DNA of 64,000 bases from Nocardioides sp. S5 (GTDB lineage Bacteria; Actinomycetota; Actinomycetes; Propionibacteriales; Nocardioidaceae). Every line of letters begins with the position of its first letter. Position 1 is the stretch's first letter. The stretch lies in the NCBI RefSeq assembly GCF_017310035.1, contig NZ_CP022296.1:2232001-2296000 (forward strand). Reading direction: 5' to 3'. A program made the translations under genes and the position numbers. Of this stretch, positions 1 to 8,728 are shown piece by piece. Under the pieces are notes generated by a model. It did not search any database. It was not told the DNA's origin and saw only the letters and a list, made by a program, of their open reading frames with translations.

Positions 1-900
1 GCCGCGCGGGAGCGGCGTGGAGCCGGCCGGGCTGTAGTCAGCGGTGTTGCCGTCGACGAAGTAGGTGTCGATGTCCTGCGGACCGGCACCGGCGGTGATC
101 AGCTGCGGGATGATCGTCGCGGTCTCCTCGAAGCCGATCAGCACGAGCGCGTCGCCACCGGCGGCGGCGATCTCGTCGACCTGGGAGTCGAACGACTGGG
201 CGTTCTCGCCGTAGAAGACCGTCGCGGCGACCGAGCTGCCGGCACCCTCGAGGTTCTGCGTGATCTGGTCGACGAGGGTCTCGCCGTAGGCGTCCTGTCG
301 CGACAGGATGGCGACGTTGGACTTGCCGTCCTGGATGAGCAGGTTGGCCATCACCGCACCCTGGAGGATGTCGGAGGGGGCCGTGCGGAAGTAGAGGTCC
401 GGCTCGGCGTAGTCGCCCTCGTCGAAGGCGGTCGAGGTGTTGGCGGGCGAGAACATCACGCGACCGGCAGCCTGGATGGCGTCGATGACGGTGAGCGAGA
501 CGCCGGACGAGGCTGCTCCGACGATCACGTCGGACCCCTCGGCGATCAGCTGGTCGGTCTCGGCCGGCGCGATGCCGGAGTCGGCGTCACCGGAGTCGCC
601 GCGCACGTGCACGACGTCCTGGCCGAGAACGCCGCCGGCCTCGTTGATCTCCTGGACGGCGAGGTCGACGCCGGCGAACTCGGGCGGGCCGAGGAACGCG
701 AGGCTGCCGGTCTCCGGGAGCAGCGACCCGAAGGTCAGCGTGCCGTCACCCTCGGGTGCAGCGGACTCGGTCTCCGAGGTCTCGCCGCCGGCGTCGGGGG
801 TCTCGGTGTCGTCGCCATCGGATCCGCAGGCAGCGAAAACGAACAGGCTGGCGACGGCCGCGGCCGCGACACGGGTACGTCGGTTGGTGGTGCGCTTCAT
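1..900 (-). CDS. Branched-chain amino acid-type ABC transporter substrate-binding lipoprotein (3' end beyond window)
   Basis: This is a periplasmic-type binding protein of the LivJ/LivK class, which captures amino acids or related small molecules outside the membrane for an ABC importer. The first 300 residues are visible and the frame is still open at base 1. A lipoprotein signal is clear: a basic start (MKRTTNRRTR), a hydrophobic stretch and a lipobox ending AAC, with Cys25 as the lipidation site. An acidic linker rich in D, E, T and S follows, then the fold opening FGSLLPETGSLAFLG and ELAFLG-like strand motifs typical of the family. A GGAGGAC ribosome site lies 3-4 bases before the ATG at 898-900. 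Permease and ATPase genes would be expected to the left of the window. The ligand cannot be told from sequence. Confidence 0.88.
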   Translation of the reverse strand, partial: MKRTTNRRTRVAAAAVASLFVFAACGSDGDDTETPDAGGETSETESAAPEGDGTLTFGSLLPETGSLAFLGPPEFAGVDLAVQEINEAGGVLGQDVVHVRGDSGDADSGIAPAETDQLIAEGSDVIVGAASSGVSLTVIDAIQAAGRVMFSPANTSTAFDEGDYAEPDLYFRTAPSDILQGAVMANLLIQDGKSNVAILSRQDAYGETLVDQITQNLEGAGSSVAATVFYGENAQSFDSQVDEIAAAGGDALVLIGFEETATIIPQLITAGAGPQDIDTYFVDGNTADYSPAGSTPLPRG

Positions 901-1198
901 GCGTCCTCCGGTTCTTGCCGGCTCCGGTCGGAGCCATGGGGCTTTGACGGAACGGTAGTGCGGACGACTCTCATGGGCGAGCATGTTGGCGCAACTCCGC
1001 GGTTCGTAGCCGTTTCGTTACCTCGGGGAGGACTTCCCCTCGGTCGGCTGCGGGACGCCCGACCACTGGCGTGGGTCCGGAGCGGGACCCACCTCGGCGT
1101 AGCGGGGACGGGAGCCCGGGCGATAAGGTCGCCCGGGTGTGGTGCCGGGACAGGCCGGTGGGGGCCACACTGAACGTGCTCCAGGAAGTGGTGGGTCG
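901..1198. other. Divergent intergenic region with a hairpin
   Basis: About 300 bases separate the binding-protein gene (leftward) from the GNAT gene (rightward). It holds the ribosome site of the first gene near 903-910, a 9-bp inverted repeat at 1115-1137, and a GGAAG ribosome site at about 1184-1188. CACACT near 1166 is a possible -10 for the rightward gene. I see no coding sequence or RNA gene in it. Confidence 0.6.
1115..1137. repeat. Hairpin, 9-bp perfect arms
   Basis: CCCGGGCGA (1115-1123) and TCGCCCGGG (1129-1137) are perfect complements around the 5-base loop TAAGG. The loop and first arm base also spell TAAGGT, a -10-like hexamer, so this could be an operator over a promoter or simply a hairpin in a leader. 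Confidence 0.5.
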
Positions 1199-1768
1199 AT
1201 GAGTCGGACGCCGGTGACGGTGCGCAAGGCACAGCCCTCTGATGTGGCGTCCCTGCGCGAGCTGTGGGGAGACATCCTGCGCAAGGGCGATCTGGACGAG
1301 CAGCTGGCGGACGTCTCGCGCGTCGTCGCGTCCGCCGAGGCGTGCGAGACGCAGACCGTCGCCGTGGCCGAGATCGACGGCGAGGTCGCTGGTGCGGTCT
1401 ACCTCGAGGCCACGACCTTCACCCCGCTCAACCTCGAGCCGGCCGTCCTCGCGGTGTCGCCGCACGTCTTCCCGCGCTTCCGGCGCAAGGGCGTGGGCAG
1501 CGCGCTGATGGAGGCGGCCTGCCGCTTCGCCGAGCAGCACGGCATCGCCCACATCCAGACCGCCGCCGCGGCCGAGGCACGTGACGCCAACCGCTTCATG
1601 GCGCGCCTGTCCTTCGCACCGCAGGCGATGCTCCGCGCCGCGACCACCAGCGCCGTACGTTCGCGGCTCCCGCAGTCGCGCCAGGTCACCCACGCGGCGA
1701 CCAGCAGGCAGCGCATCGACCGGGTGCTGGCTGCCCGTCGCATCCGGCGCGAGCGAGTCCCGGGCTGA
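1199..1768 (+). CDS. GNAT family N-acetyltransferase
   Basis: This 189-residue protein is a probable acetyl-CoA-dependent N-acetyltransferase acting on an unknown amine in the cytoplasm. The acetyl-CoA pyrophosphate loop is visible as RRKGVGSALMEAACRFAEQHG, a variant of the R/Q-x-x-G-x-G/A motif, after the beta-4 strand LAVSPHVFPRF. The C-terminal 45 residues are basic (SRQRIDRVLAARRIRRER) and unlike the core fold. I chose the ATG at 1199 because GGAAG lies about 10 bases upstream. An in-frame GTG at 1139 would add a Gly-rich, unconvincing extension. The gene stands alone, divergent from the binding protein and convergent with the thioesterase 13 bases downstream. Confidence 0.8.
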   Translation: MSRTPVTVRKAQPSDVASLRELWGDILRKGDLDEQLADVSRVVASAEACETQTVAVAEIDGEVAGAVYLEATTFTPLNLEPAVLAVSPHVFPRFRRKGVGSALMEAACRFAEQHGIAHIQTAAAAEARDANRFMARLSFAPQAMLRAATTSAVRSRLPQSRQVTHAATSRQRIDRVLAARRIRRERVPG

Positions 1769-1781
1769 GCCCCTCCAGGTC

Positions 1782-2222
1782 TCAGCGCGGGGAGGCCGGC
1801 ACGAGCGCGCAGGTGATGCGCGAGGTGCACACGCGCTTGCCGCGCTCGTCGGTGATGACGATCTCGTAGGACGTCGACGTGCGTCCCAGGTGCACCGCCG
1901 TGGCCACGCCCGTGACGATCCCCGAGGTGGCGGCGCGGTGGTGGGTGGCGTTGATGTCGACCCCCACCGCGACCTTCTCCGGGTAGGCGTGGATCGCCGA
2001 CCCGATCGAGCCCAGGGTCTCGGCGAGCACGACGGACGCGCCGCCGTGCAGCAGGCCGAAGGGCTGGGTGTTGCCCTCGACCGGCATCGTCGCGACGACC
2101 CGCTCGGCGGACACCTCGACGAGTTCGACGCCCATCTTCTCGTTGAGCCGACCGTTGCCCTCGGGCATGAAGGCGATCAGCTCCTCGACGCTCAGGCCTG
2201 CCAGGGTCTCGGGTGCGTTCAT
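1782..2222 (-). CDS. Hotdog-fold acyl-CoA thioesterase (PaaI / MenI type)
   Basis: This 146-residue single hotdog-domain enzyme hydrolyses an acyl-CoA thioester in the cytoplasm. The segment QPFGLLHGGASVVLAETLGS matches the signature of the YdiI/MenI (1,4-dihydroxy-2-naphthoyl-CoA thioesterase) and PaaI groups, with the conserved HGG and the Glu of the AET turn that serves as catalytic base. Menaquinone or phenylacetate metabolism are both possible and the sequence does not decide between them. The start is fixed by CACAAT at 2229-2234, exactly six bases before the ATG, suggesting a leaderless transcript. The gene is divergent from polA, with 72 bases between start codons. A thioesterase beside polA is, as I recall, common in actinobacteria. 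Confidence 0.87.
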   Translation of the reverse strand: MNAPETLAGLSVEELIAFMPEGNGRLNEKMGVELVEVSAERVVATMPVEGNTQPFGLLHGGASVVLAETLGSIGSAIHAYPEKVAVGVDINATHHRAATSGIVTGVATAVHLGRTSTSYEIVITDERGKRVCTSRITCALVPASPR

Positions 2223-2228
2223 GGGCCC

Positions 2229-2234
2229 ATTGTG
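2229..2234 (-). promoter_or_regulatory. -10 element CACAAT, leaderless thioesterase start
   Basis: CACAAT on the minus strand is followed by six bases and the ATG at 2222, so transcription would begin at or beside the start codon. Confidence 0.5.
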
Positions 2235-2282
2235 CCGAGGGAGCGGGCCGTTCCCGGGGGTGGGGCTGTCAGCGGCGACGGC

Positions 2283-2288
2283 TAGAGT
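2283..2288 (+). promoter_or_regulatory. -10 element TAGAGT, leaderless polA start
   Basis: TAGAGT is followed by six bases and the GTG start at 2295. No purine-rich ribosome site precedes the GTG, so the transcript is probably leaderless. Confidence 0.6.
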
Positions 2289-2294
2289 CGGCGG

Positions 2295-4997
2295 GTGCCT
2301 GGAACGAGTGAGCAGTCCCGTCCCCGCCTCCTCCTGCTCGACGGCCACTCGCTGGCCTACCGCGCGTTCTTCGCGCTGCCGGTGGAGAACTTCGCGACGG
2401 CCACGGGCCAGCACACCAATGCCGTCTACGGGTTCACCTCGATGCTGGTCAACGTGCTCCGCGACGAGGTGCCCACGCACGTCGCCGTGGCCTTCGACCG
2501 CTCGCGCCAGACCTTCCGTCTCGAGCAGTACAGCGAGTACAAGGCCAAGCGCAACAAGACGCCCGACGAGTTCAGCAGCCAGCTGCCGTTGATCCGACGG
2601 GTCCTCGACGCGCTCTCGATCACCCACCTCGATCTCGAGGGGTACGAGGCCGACGACATCATCGCCACGCTCGTGACCGAGGCGCTCGCCGAGGGCATGG
2701 AGGTGCTGATCCTCACCGGCGACCGAGACTCCATCCAGCTCGTGACCGAGTCCTCCACCGTTCTCTACCCGATGCGCGGCGTGAGCGACCTGGCCCGGCT
2801 CACCCCGGCCTACGTCGAGGACAAGTACGGCGTGCCGCCCCACCGCTACCCCGAGCTCGCAGCCATCGTCGGCGAGACCTCCGACAACCTCCCCGGTGTC
2901 CCCGGCGTCGGTCAGGGCTATGCGGCGAAGTGGATCAACCAGTTCGACGGCCTCGACAACGTCATCGCCCGCGCCGACGAGGTGACGGGCAAGAAGGGCG
3001 AGGCGCTGCGTGCGCACCTCGGCGACGTGATCCGCAACCGCCAGCTCAACGCGCTGGTCCGCGACCTGAGCCTGCCCGTGCGCCCCGGCGAGCTCGTACG
3101 CCGACCCTGGGACCGCACCGGCGGCCTCGAGCTCCTCGACGAGCTGGAGTTCCGCGGTGAGCTGCGCACCCGGTTGCTCGACACCATCGACCCCGAGCCC
3201 GACGACGCCGTCCAGGCCGAGTCCGGCTTCGAGCTGGACGGGCGCCGTCTCGGCGCCGGTGAGGCAGCGGCGTGGCTGGACGAGCACGCTCCGGCGGGGG
3301 AGCGGGTCGGGGTGTCGGTCCACGGAACCTGGCGCGCGGGCACCGGTGAGGTGCTCTCGGTCGCCGTGGCCACGAACGAGGGCGACGCGGCCTGGATCGA
3401 CGTGGCCGACATCGGGCCCGATGACGACGCCGCGGTGGCGGCGTGGCTCGCCGACCCGTCGCGTCCCAAGGCGCTCCACGACGCCAACGGCCCGAGCCTT
3501 GCCCTGTCCGCCCGCGGGTGGAGCCTGGCGGGCCTCGACGTCGACACTGCCCTGGCCGCCTACCTCGTCCAGCCCGACCAGCGCTCCTACGACCTCGCCG
3601 ACCTGACCCTGCGCTACCTCAAGCGCGAGCTGCGCCAGGACGCCGTCGACGCCGACCAGCTCAGCTTCGACGCCATGGACGACACCACGGCGAGCGACAC
3701 CGCCATGCTCACCGCGCGCGCAGTCCTCGACCTCGCCCACGCCCTCGACGGCGCGGTGGAGGAGCACGGCGGCACCCGGCTGCTCAGCGAGGTCGAGCTG
3801 CCGCTGATCGGCACGCTGGTGCGGATGGAGCAGGTCGGCATCGCCGTGGACACCGACTACCTCGAGGGCCTCGAGTCCGAGTTCGGCGAGCAGGTGCGGG
3901 CCGCGGCGACCGACGCCTACGACGTCATCGGCAAGGAGATCAACCTCGGGTCGCCCAAGCAGCTGCAGGTGGTCCTCTTCGACGAGCTCGACATGCCGAA
4001 GACCAAGCGGACCAAGACCGGCTGGACGACCGACGCCGACGCCCTGCAGCAGCTGTTCGAGAAGACCGAGCACCCGTTCCTGCAGCACCTGCTGCGGCAC
4101 CGCGACGTGATCCGGCTGCGCCAGACCGTCGAGGGGCTGCTCAAGACCGTGGCCTCCGACGGGCGCATCCACACCACCTACAACCAGATCATCGCGGCCA
4201 CCGGGCGTCTCTCCAGCACCGACCCGAACCTCCAGAACATCCCGATCCGCACCGAGGCGGGCCGTCGGATCCGTGAGGGCTTCGTCGTCGGCGAGGGCTT
4301 CGAGTCCCTGATGACGGCCGACTACAGCCAGGTCGAGATGCGCATCATGGCCCATCTCTCCGAGGACGAGCTGCTCATCGAGGCCTTCCGCTCGGGCCAG
4401 GACTTCCACTCGATCACCGCCGCACGCGTCTTCGACGTCGACGCGGCTGCGGTGAGCGTCGAGCAGCGCGCCAAGATCAAGGCGATGAACTACGGCCTGG
4501 CCTACGGGCTGTCCGCGTTCGGGCTCTCCCAGCAGCTGCGGATCGACACCTCCGAGGCGCGCGGGCTGATGGACGAGTACTTCGAGACGTTCGGCGGGGT
4601 GCGCGACTACCTCGGCGGCATCGTCGACGAGGCGCGACGGTCCGGATTCACCGAGACCATCCTGGGTCGCCGTCGCTACCTCCCCGACCTCACCAGCGAC
4701 AACCGCCAGCGTCGCGAGACGGCCGAGCGGATGGCGCTCAACGCGCCGATCCAGGGCTCGGCCGCCGACCTCGTGAAGGTCGCGATGCTCGGGGTCGAGA
4801 AGGCACTGGCCGAGCAGGGCCTGCGCTCGCGCATGCTGCTCCAGGTGCACGACGAGCTCGTCTTCGAGGTCGCACCGGGGGAGGCCGACGACCTCGCCGC
4901 GCTCGTACGTGCCGAGATGGGCGGGGCGGCCGACCTCGCCGTCCCGCTCGACGTGTCGATCGGCACCGGGCGCAGCTGGCACGACGCCGCGCACTGA
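2295..4997 (+). CDS. polA: DNA polymerase I
   Basis: This 900-residue family A polymerase fills gaps in replication and excision repair. The N-terminal 5'-3' exonuclease / flap nuclease domain (about residues 1-300) shows LLLLDGHSLAYRAFFALP, YEADDIIATL and GDRDSIQLV. The polymerase domain carries motif A (DYSQVEMRIMAHL, about residue 676), motif B (RAKIKAMNYGLAYG, about 724) and motif C (VHDELVFEV, about 851). The middle 3'-5' exonuclease-like domain (about 300-480) lacks the metal-binding DxE and other acidic motifs, reading VSVHGTW where the first would lie. Proofreading is therefore probably absent, as I recall for other actinobacterial Pol I enzymes. The GTG start is supported by the TAGAGT -10 six bases upstream. 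The stop overlaps the next gene's ATG by one base. Confidence 0.97.
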   Translation: MPGTSEQSRPRLLLLDGHSLAYRAFFALPVENFATATGQHTNAVYGFTSMLVNVLRDEVPTHVAVAFDRSRQTFRLEQYSEYKAKRNKTPDEFSSQLPLIRRVLDALSITHLDLEGYEADDIIATLVTEALAEGMEVLILTGDRDSIQLVTESSTVLYPMRGVSDLARLTPAYVEDKYGVPPHRYPELAAIVGETSDNLPGVPGVGQGYAAKWINQFDGLDNVIARADEVTGKKGEALRAHLGDVIRNRQLNALVRDLSLPVRPGELVRRPWDRTGGLELLDELEFRGELRTRLLDTIDPEPDDAVQAESGFELDGRRLGAGEAAAWLDEHAPAGERVGVSVHGTWRAGTGEVLSVAVATNEGDAAWIDVADIGPDDDAAVAAWLADPSRPKALHDANGPSLALSARGWSLAGLDVDTALAAYLVQPDQRSYDLADLTLRYLKRELRQDAVDADQLSFDAMDDTTASDTAMLTARAVLDLAHALDGAVEEHGGTRLLSEVELPLIGTLVRMEQVGIAVDTDYLEGLESEFGEQVRAAATDAYDVIGKEINLGSPKQLQVVLFDELDMPKTKRTKTGWTTDADALQQLFEKTEHPFLQHLLRHRDVIRLRQTVEGLLKTVASDGRIHTTYNQIIAATGRLSSTDPNLQNIPIRTEAGRRIREGFVVGEGFESLMTADYSQVEMRIMAHLSEDELLIEAFRSGQDFHSITAARVFDVDAAAVSVEQRAKIKAMNYGLAYGLSAFGLSQQLRIDTSEARGLMDEYFETFGGVRDYLGGIVDEARRSGFTETILGRRRYLPDLTSDNRQRRETAERMALNAPIQGSAADLVKVAMLGVEKALAEQGLRSRMLLQVHDELVFEVAPGEADDLAALVRAEMGGAADLAVPLDVSIGTGRSWHDAAH

Positions 4998-5482
4998 TGG
5001 ACACAGGGCCGCGGGTCACCTCGTGCGACACCGATGAGAGCCTCGTGGCCGCTGCCGGCCTGTTCAACCGCTACCGGCACCACTACGGCGAGTCGGACGG
5101 CGACGCGCGCGCCGAGGGGTGGCTCACGGAGATGGTCCGCTCACGCCAGCTGGCGGTCTGGACGGCGTCCTTGACCTCGGAGCTCGACGGCCTTCCTGTC
5201 GGTCTGGCGACGTCGCACGAGATGCCCGCGTCGCTCGTCCTGGGGCGGTCCTGGCAGGTCCGTGACCTCTACGTGCTCCCCGAGGCCCGTCGCGGTGGGG
5301 TGGCGGCCGCCCTGCTGGGGGCCGTCCGAGACGCCGCGCTCGCTGCGGGCGCGACCCGGCTGTCCCTCGTGACCGAGCCGGACAACGCAGCCGCGCTCGG
5401 CCTGTACCGCGGGCTGGGGTTCCGACCGGTGGAAGGTCTGACACCGCTCAGCCTGGACCTCGCGCCCCGGACCTCGACGTAG
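4997..5482 (+). CDS. GNAT family N-acetyltransferase coupled to polA
   Basis: This 161-residue GNAT-fold acetyltransferase has the acetyl-CoA loop ARRGGVAAALLGAVRDAAL near residues 95-115, preceded by the beta strand VRDLYVLPE. The C-terminal LYRGLGFRPVEG is the usual GNAT ending. Its ATG shares one base with the polA stop (TGATG), so translation is probably coupled and both genes sit on one transcript. The substrate is unknown and nothing in the sequence points to a role in DNA repair. It is followed, nine bases later, by the convergent flippase gene. Confidence 0.82.
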   Translation: MDTGPRVTSCDTDESLVAAAGLFNRYRHHYGESDGDARAEGWLTEMVRSRQLAVWTASLTSELDGLPVGLATSHEMPASLVLGRSWQVRDLYVLPEARRGGVAAALLGAVRDAALAAGATRLSLVTEPDNAAALGLYRGLGFRPVEGLTPLSLDLAPRTST

Positions 5483-5491
5483 GGCAGCGCC

Positions 5492-6736
5492 TCAGCCCGG
5501 CGCGTGGCTGGCAGCGGGTGCGGCCCGGCTCGCCAGCCGGAGGCTGGCCAGGGTCAGCACCGCCAGCAGGACGGCGTCGACGATCACCACCACGGTGACG
5601 AGGCCGGCGACCGACTCGACCCGCAGGCCGAGGACGACCAGCACCACCAAGGCAGCCCAGACCAGGAGGACCGATCGCCGCGCCTGCCGCGCGAGGACGG
5701 CGTACACCTGCAGCTGGAGCATGGCCAGGACGGTGCCGAGCGCGGCGAAGACCCACAGCAGGTCCTCCACCTCGCCGAAGTCGGCACCGCCGACGAAGAA
5801 CATCGCGACGGGGGACAGCACCTTGGCCGCCCCGACGGCGAGGCAGCCGAGGACGCCGATCGCGAGCAGGCTGCGCACCAGCGCGCGCTGCCGGCTCTCG
5901 GTGGACGCCATGTCCGGGAAGGCCACCACCACCACGAACTGCGGCAGGAACAGCATCACCTTGGCCATGATCAGGCCGGCGGCATAGAGGCCGGCGTCGT
6001 GGTCGTCGAGCACCTGGCGAGCAATGACGATGTCGACGCTCGAGAGAGCGAAGTAGGCGAAGAGCACCTGCGCGTTGTGGGCGCTCTCGACCAGCATCGA
6101 GCGGCCCGAGTGCTCCGGGGGGACGACGTCCGGCGTACGCCGGTCGCGCAGCACCCACCACCCCACGAGCAGGGGGAAGAGGAAGCCGATCGCGACGCCG
6201 AGCAGCGCACTGGTCGCGCTGGGGCGCCACAGCACGAGCGCCGTGCCGACCAGCAGGCGCGGCAGCCCCTGGGCGAGGTAGAAGACCGCGAGCGCCTTCC
6301 ACCTCCGCTCGCCCTGCAGGATCCCGGCCTGGCCACCGGCAAGGGTCAGGGGCACGGCGGCGACCGCGACGACGGCGGCGGTGGCGAGGCTGTCGAGGTT
6401 CAGGAGCGCGTCGATCGCGGGGACCAGCAGGAGGAGCAGCAGCCCGACGGCGAGGGAGACCTTGCCGGCGAGGGCCAGGATGGCCCGCTCGATGGCCGCG
6501 ACGTTGCCCCGGTCCACCGCGATCCGGCGCGCGGCCGTCGCCTGCAGCCCGAGCGCGCCGACCTGCACGACGATGAGCAGGCTCAGGCAGGCGGCGAAGG
6601 CGCCGTACTCGCTGGGACCGACCGCGCGGGCGGCCACGATGGTGAAGCCGTAGGTCGCGACGTTCATCGCGCTGGTGGCGACCGCGACGCGGCCCCCGCC
6701 CGACAGCGCCCGGCGCACGCGCGACGGTTCCGACAT
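5492..6736 (-). CDS. Polysaccharide flippase / oligosaccharide translocase (MOP superfamily)
   Basis: This 414-residue integral membrane protein has roughly 12 hydrophobic segments. It begins with the Wzx/MATE-like NVATYGFTIVAARAVGPSEYG, where the Y/F-G-x-F/Y and A-R-x-L/V-G-P-x-E/D-Y-G pattern is characteristic. Such proteins flip lipid-linked saccharides to the outer membrane face. The start is the ATG at 6736: TAGGGT at 6744-6749 lies seven bases upstream and overlaps the alternative GTG at 6745, which would then be untranscribed. It stands at the left edge of the envelope-glycan region, beside a GT-C-like gene on the same strand, and may export the product of these enzymes. The true substrate is unknown. 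Confidence 0.85.
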   Translation of the reverse strand: MSEPSRVRRALSGGGRVAVATSAMNVATYGFTIVAARAVGPSEYGAFAACLSLLIVVQVGALGLQATAARRIAVDRGNVAAIERAILALAGKVSLAVGLLLLLLVPAIDALLNLDSLATAAVVAVAAVPLTLAGGQAGILQGERRWKALAVFYLAQGLPRLLVGTALVLWRPSATSALLGVAIGFLFPLLVGWWVLRDRRTPDVVPPEHSGRSMLVESAHNAQVLFAYFALSSVDIVIARQVLDDHDAGLYAAGLIMAKVMLFLPQFVVVVAFPDMASTESRQRALVRSLLAIGVLGCLAVGAAKVLSPVAMFFVGGADFGEVEDLLWVFAALGTVLAMLQLQVYAVLARQARRSVLLVWAALVVLVVLGLRVESVAGLVTVVVIVDAVLLAVLTLASLRLASRAAPAASHAPG

Positions 6737-6743
6737 GCCGGCC

Positions 6744-6749
6744 ACCCTA
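6744..6749 (-). promoter_or_regulatory. -10 element TAGGGT, leaderless flippase start
   Basis: TAGGGT on the minus strand is seven bases before the ATG at 6736 and covers the alternative GTG start at 6745, which favours the shorter protein. Confidence 0.5.
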
Positions 6750-6775
6750 GGACGCTCCCGACGTCGGCACGGCGC

Positions 6776-8596
6776 TCAACCCCACGGTGAGGCGTCGGAG
6801 GCGGCGAAGAGCCCCAGGTAGACCTGGGTGACGCAGAGCGGGGCCGCGCCGGGAGCGACGGCGACGCGGAACGACTCCACGCTGTCGGTGACCATGAACT
6901 GCACCGCGTTGAGGCCCGCCTCCAACGACAGCTCGACCTCCTCGTCGTCCGTGGTGACGGTCGCAACCGTCGGCTCGTCGGTGAAGTAGTCCATCCGCAC
7001 CGCCCAGCCCCACGCGTACAGGTCGGCGGTGAGCGGGATGTCCGTACGCCGACCCGGCTCGACGAGGAAGCCGCACCGGGCGTTGGTGGCCGGCACGTTG
7101 GTCGCAGCGAGGTTGGTCACCTCGGCCACCTTCAGGCGCCCGGTCGCGTCGGGCGCGAGGAGGAGCTCGGAGGGCTCGTCGAAGCGGAGGGGGAGGTCGA
7201 GGGGGGAGAGCATCTGCTCGAGGGCGGCGTGGTCCAGGAAGACGACCGGGTCGAGGACGTTGCTCGGCGGGAACGAGTTGACGACCGCTGCGTCCCCGGC
7301 GCGCGTGCTGTCCGCGACGACCGCGTCCACCCACGGTCGCGGAGAGCGATCCCGCACGTCCCGCCACGTCGTGGCGTTTGCGACGACCATCGCCACGACG
7401 ACGGCGCACGCTGCGGCACCGAGGCCGACCGCACCCGCCCGGGCGAGGACGGGCGGGAGCGTGCGCCGGGTCGCGGCCCCCGGCTGCTCCCGGACCGTAC
7501 GAGTGGTGAGCAGCGCGAGGACCAGCGCCGCCACCGCGACGACGTCGGCGAACCAGCGGCCCGTGGCGTCCGGGGCCGGCTGGGTGGGGGCGGTGGCCTC
7601 ACCGAGGATCCAGGCGGCAGCGGTGCAGACGAGCAGGGCGGCGATGGCCGGTCCGCTGTGCCGCCGGAGCACGAGGGCGGCGAGCACGAGCAGCAGGAGG
7701 ACCCCGGACAGCGCGGCTGCAACGACGGGGGACAGGGGCGCGTAGCCGTCCCACCCGGCGGCCGGCGCCCGGAACGGCCCGCCGAACAGGGTCGGGAGGG
7801 CGACGTCGGGGAGGTTGGCGTCGACGAGCCGGCGCCAGCCGGTGTCCCGGGTCAATGCGGCGTCCGCGCTGCTGGGCACGACGAGCAGCGCGACGGCGTA
7901 CGCCATGCTTACCGCCACCGGCAGGGCCAGGACTCTCGCCGTGGCGACGAGGCGGGCGCGCGCCGTGCCGGTCGTCAGCAGCCAGGCCACCAGCACGAGG
8001 GGGACCAGCACGAGCAGTGCCCGTTGCCCGAAGCACAGCCCGAGGACGTAGCTGGCAGCCACCAGCACCAGGTGCGTGCGCTGCTCGCCGCGGCGCAGGT
8101 GGCGCGCTGCGAACAGCACGCACAGCCCCATGGACAGCTGCACCGCCAGCACCTGGGTGCCGGCGGACCACCACAGCCCCGGCAGCAGCAGGAGCGGGGA
8201 CAGGGCCAGGAGCATCAGCGGGACGAGCAGGCGGGTCCGCTCGCCGAAGACCTCGCGCAGGGCCAGCGCCCAGGCGAGGAGGGAACCGACCGCCAGCAGC
8301 GTCAGCACGAGCGCTGCCCAGCCGTGGCCCAGCGGGTCGACGGCCGTCAGCAGCCGGGTCAGCAGGCGCTGACCTGGCACGAGGTCGCCGGAGTGGGCCT
8401 GGAACACGTAGGCGAGGAAACCGGTCGTCCGGGTCTCCTCGAGGTGCACCCAGTCGTCGGCGAACCACGACCAGCGCGAGGAGGTGAGGCCTCGCCACGC
8501 GGCGGTCACCAGCACGAGGAGGAGGAGCCCGATGCGGAACCCGCTGAGGGCGGGCTCGGCGGGACGCTCGGGACCGGGCGCGCGACCACTACCCAC
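6776..8596 (-). CDS. GT-C-like multi-spanning membrane protein (paralogue of the 12.8-14.6 kb gene)
   Basis: This 606-residue protein has about ten membrane helices followed by a soluble C-terminal domain of about 200 residues. An Asp pair (FADDW, residues 47-48) sits in the first extracytoplasmic loop, where GT-C glycosyltransferases place their catalytic acidic residues. Layout and C-terminal motifs (CGF, then an R-x-D-YFTD-x-PT stretch) match the product of 12763-14643, which has CGY and ISYFTDTPT at the same place. It probably transfers a sugar from a polyprenyl-phosphate donor, or is a non-catalytic relative. I chose the GTG at 8596 because GGAG lies five bases upstream and a TACAGT -10 at 8649-8654 excludes the upstream ATG at 8680. 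It is divergent from the AftD-like gene. Confidence 0.72.
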   Translation of the reverse strand: MGSGRAPGPERPAEPALSGFRIGLLLLVLVTAAWRGLTSSRWSWFADDWVHLEETRTTGFLAYVFQAHSGDLVPGQRLLTRLLTAVDPLGHGWAALVLTLLAVGSLLAWALALREVFGERTRLLVPLMLLALSPLLLLPGLWWSAGTQVLAVQLSMGLCVLFAARHLRRGEQRTHLVLVAASYVLGLCFGQRALLVLVPLVLVAWLLTTGTARARLVATARVLALPVAVSMAYAVALLVVPSSADAALTRDTGWRRLVDANLPDVALPTLFGGPFRAPAAGWDGYAPLSPVVAAALSGVLLLLVLAALVLRRHSGPAIAALLVCTAAAWILGEATAPTQPAPDATGRWFADVVAVAALVLALLTTRTVREQPGAATRRTLPPVLARAGAVGLGAAACAVVVAMVVANATTWRDVRDRSPRPWVDAVVADSTRAGDAAVVNSFPPSNVLDPVVFLDHAALEQMLSPLDLPLRFDEPSELLLAPDATGRLKVAEVTNLAATNVPATNARCGFLVEPGRRTDIPLTADLYAWGWAVRMDYFTDEPTVATVTTDDEEVELSLEAGLNAVQFMVTDSVESFRVAVAPGAAPLCVTQVYLGLFAASDASPWG

Positions 8597-8648
8597 GGCA
8601 ACTCCATCGTGTCGACCGGCGCGGGTGCTGGGGGCGCGCCACCGCCGA

Positions 8649-8654
8649 ACTGTA
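8649..8654 (-). promoter_or_regulatory. -10 element TACAGT upstream of the GT-C-like gene
   Basis: TACAGT on the minus strand would start transcription near 8642, leaving about 45 bases of leader before the GTG at 8596 and its GGAG ribosome site. I see no convincing -35. Confidence 0.35.
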
Positions 8655-8728
8655 TGCACCGACGCCACCCGGCGCACCACAAGGGGTTAGCATCCACCCG
8701 GTTTCGTCTGTGAGGGAAGTGGGGGGTC

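Noticed and set aside
1139-1198. GTG at 1139 as the start of the GNAT protein
   Set aside because: It would add a Gly-rich stretch unlike the family, while the ATG at 1199 has a proper ribosome site.
1782-4994. A 1070-residue open frame antisense to polA on the minus strand
   Set aside because: Only its last 146 residues (the thioesterase) resemble a real protein; the rest is the antisense shadow of polA, Val/Leu/Glu/His-rich and without family motifs.
8597-8680. ATG at 8680 as the start of the GT-C-like protein
   Set aside because: The extension is Arg-rich, a TACAGT -10 lies inside it, and the GTG at 8596 has a GGAG ribosome site.
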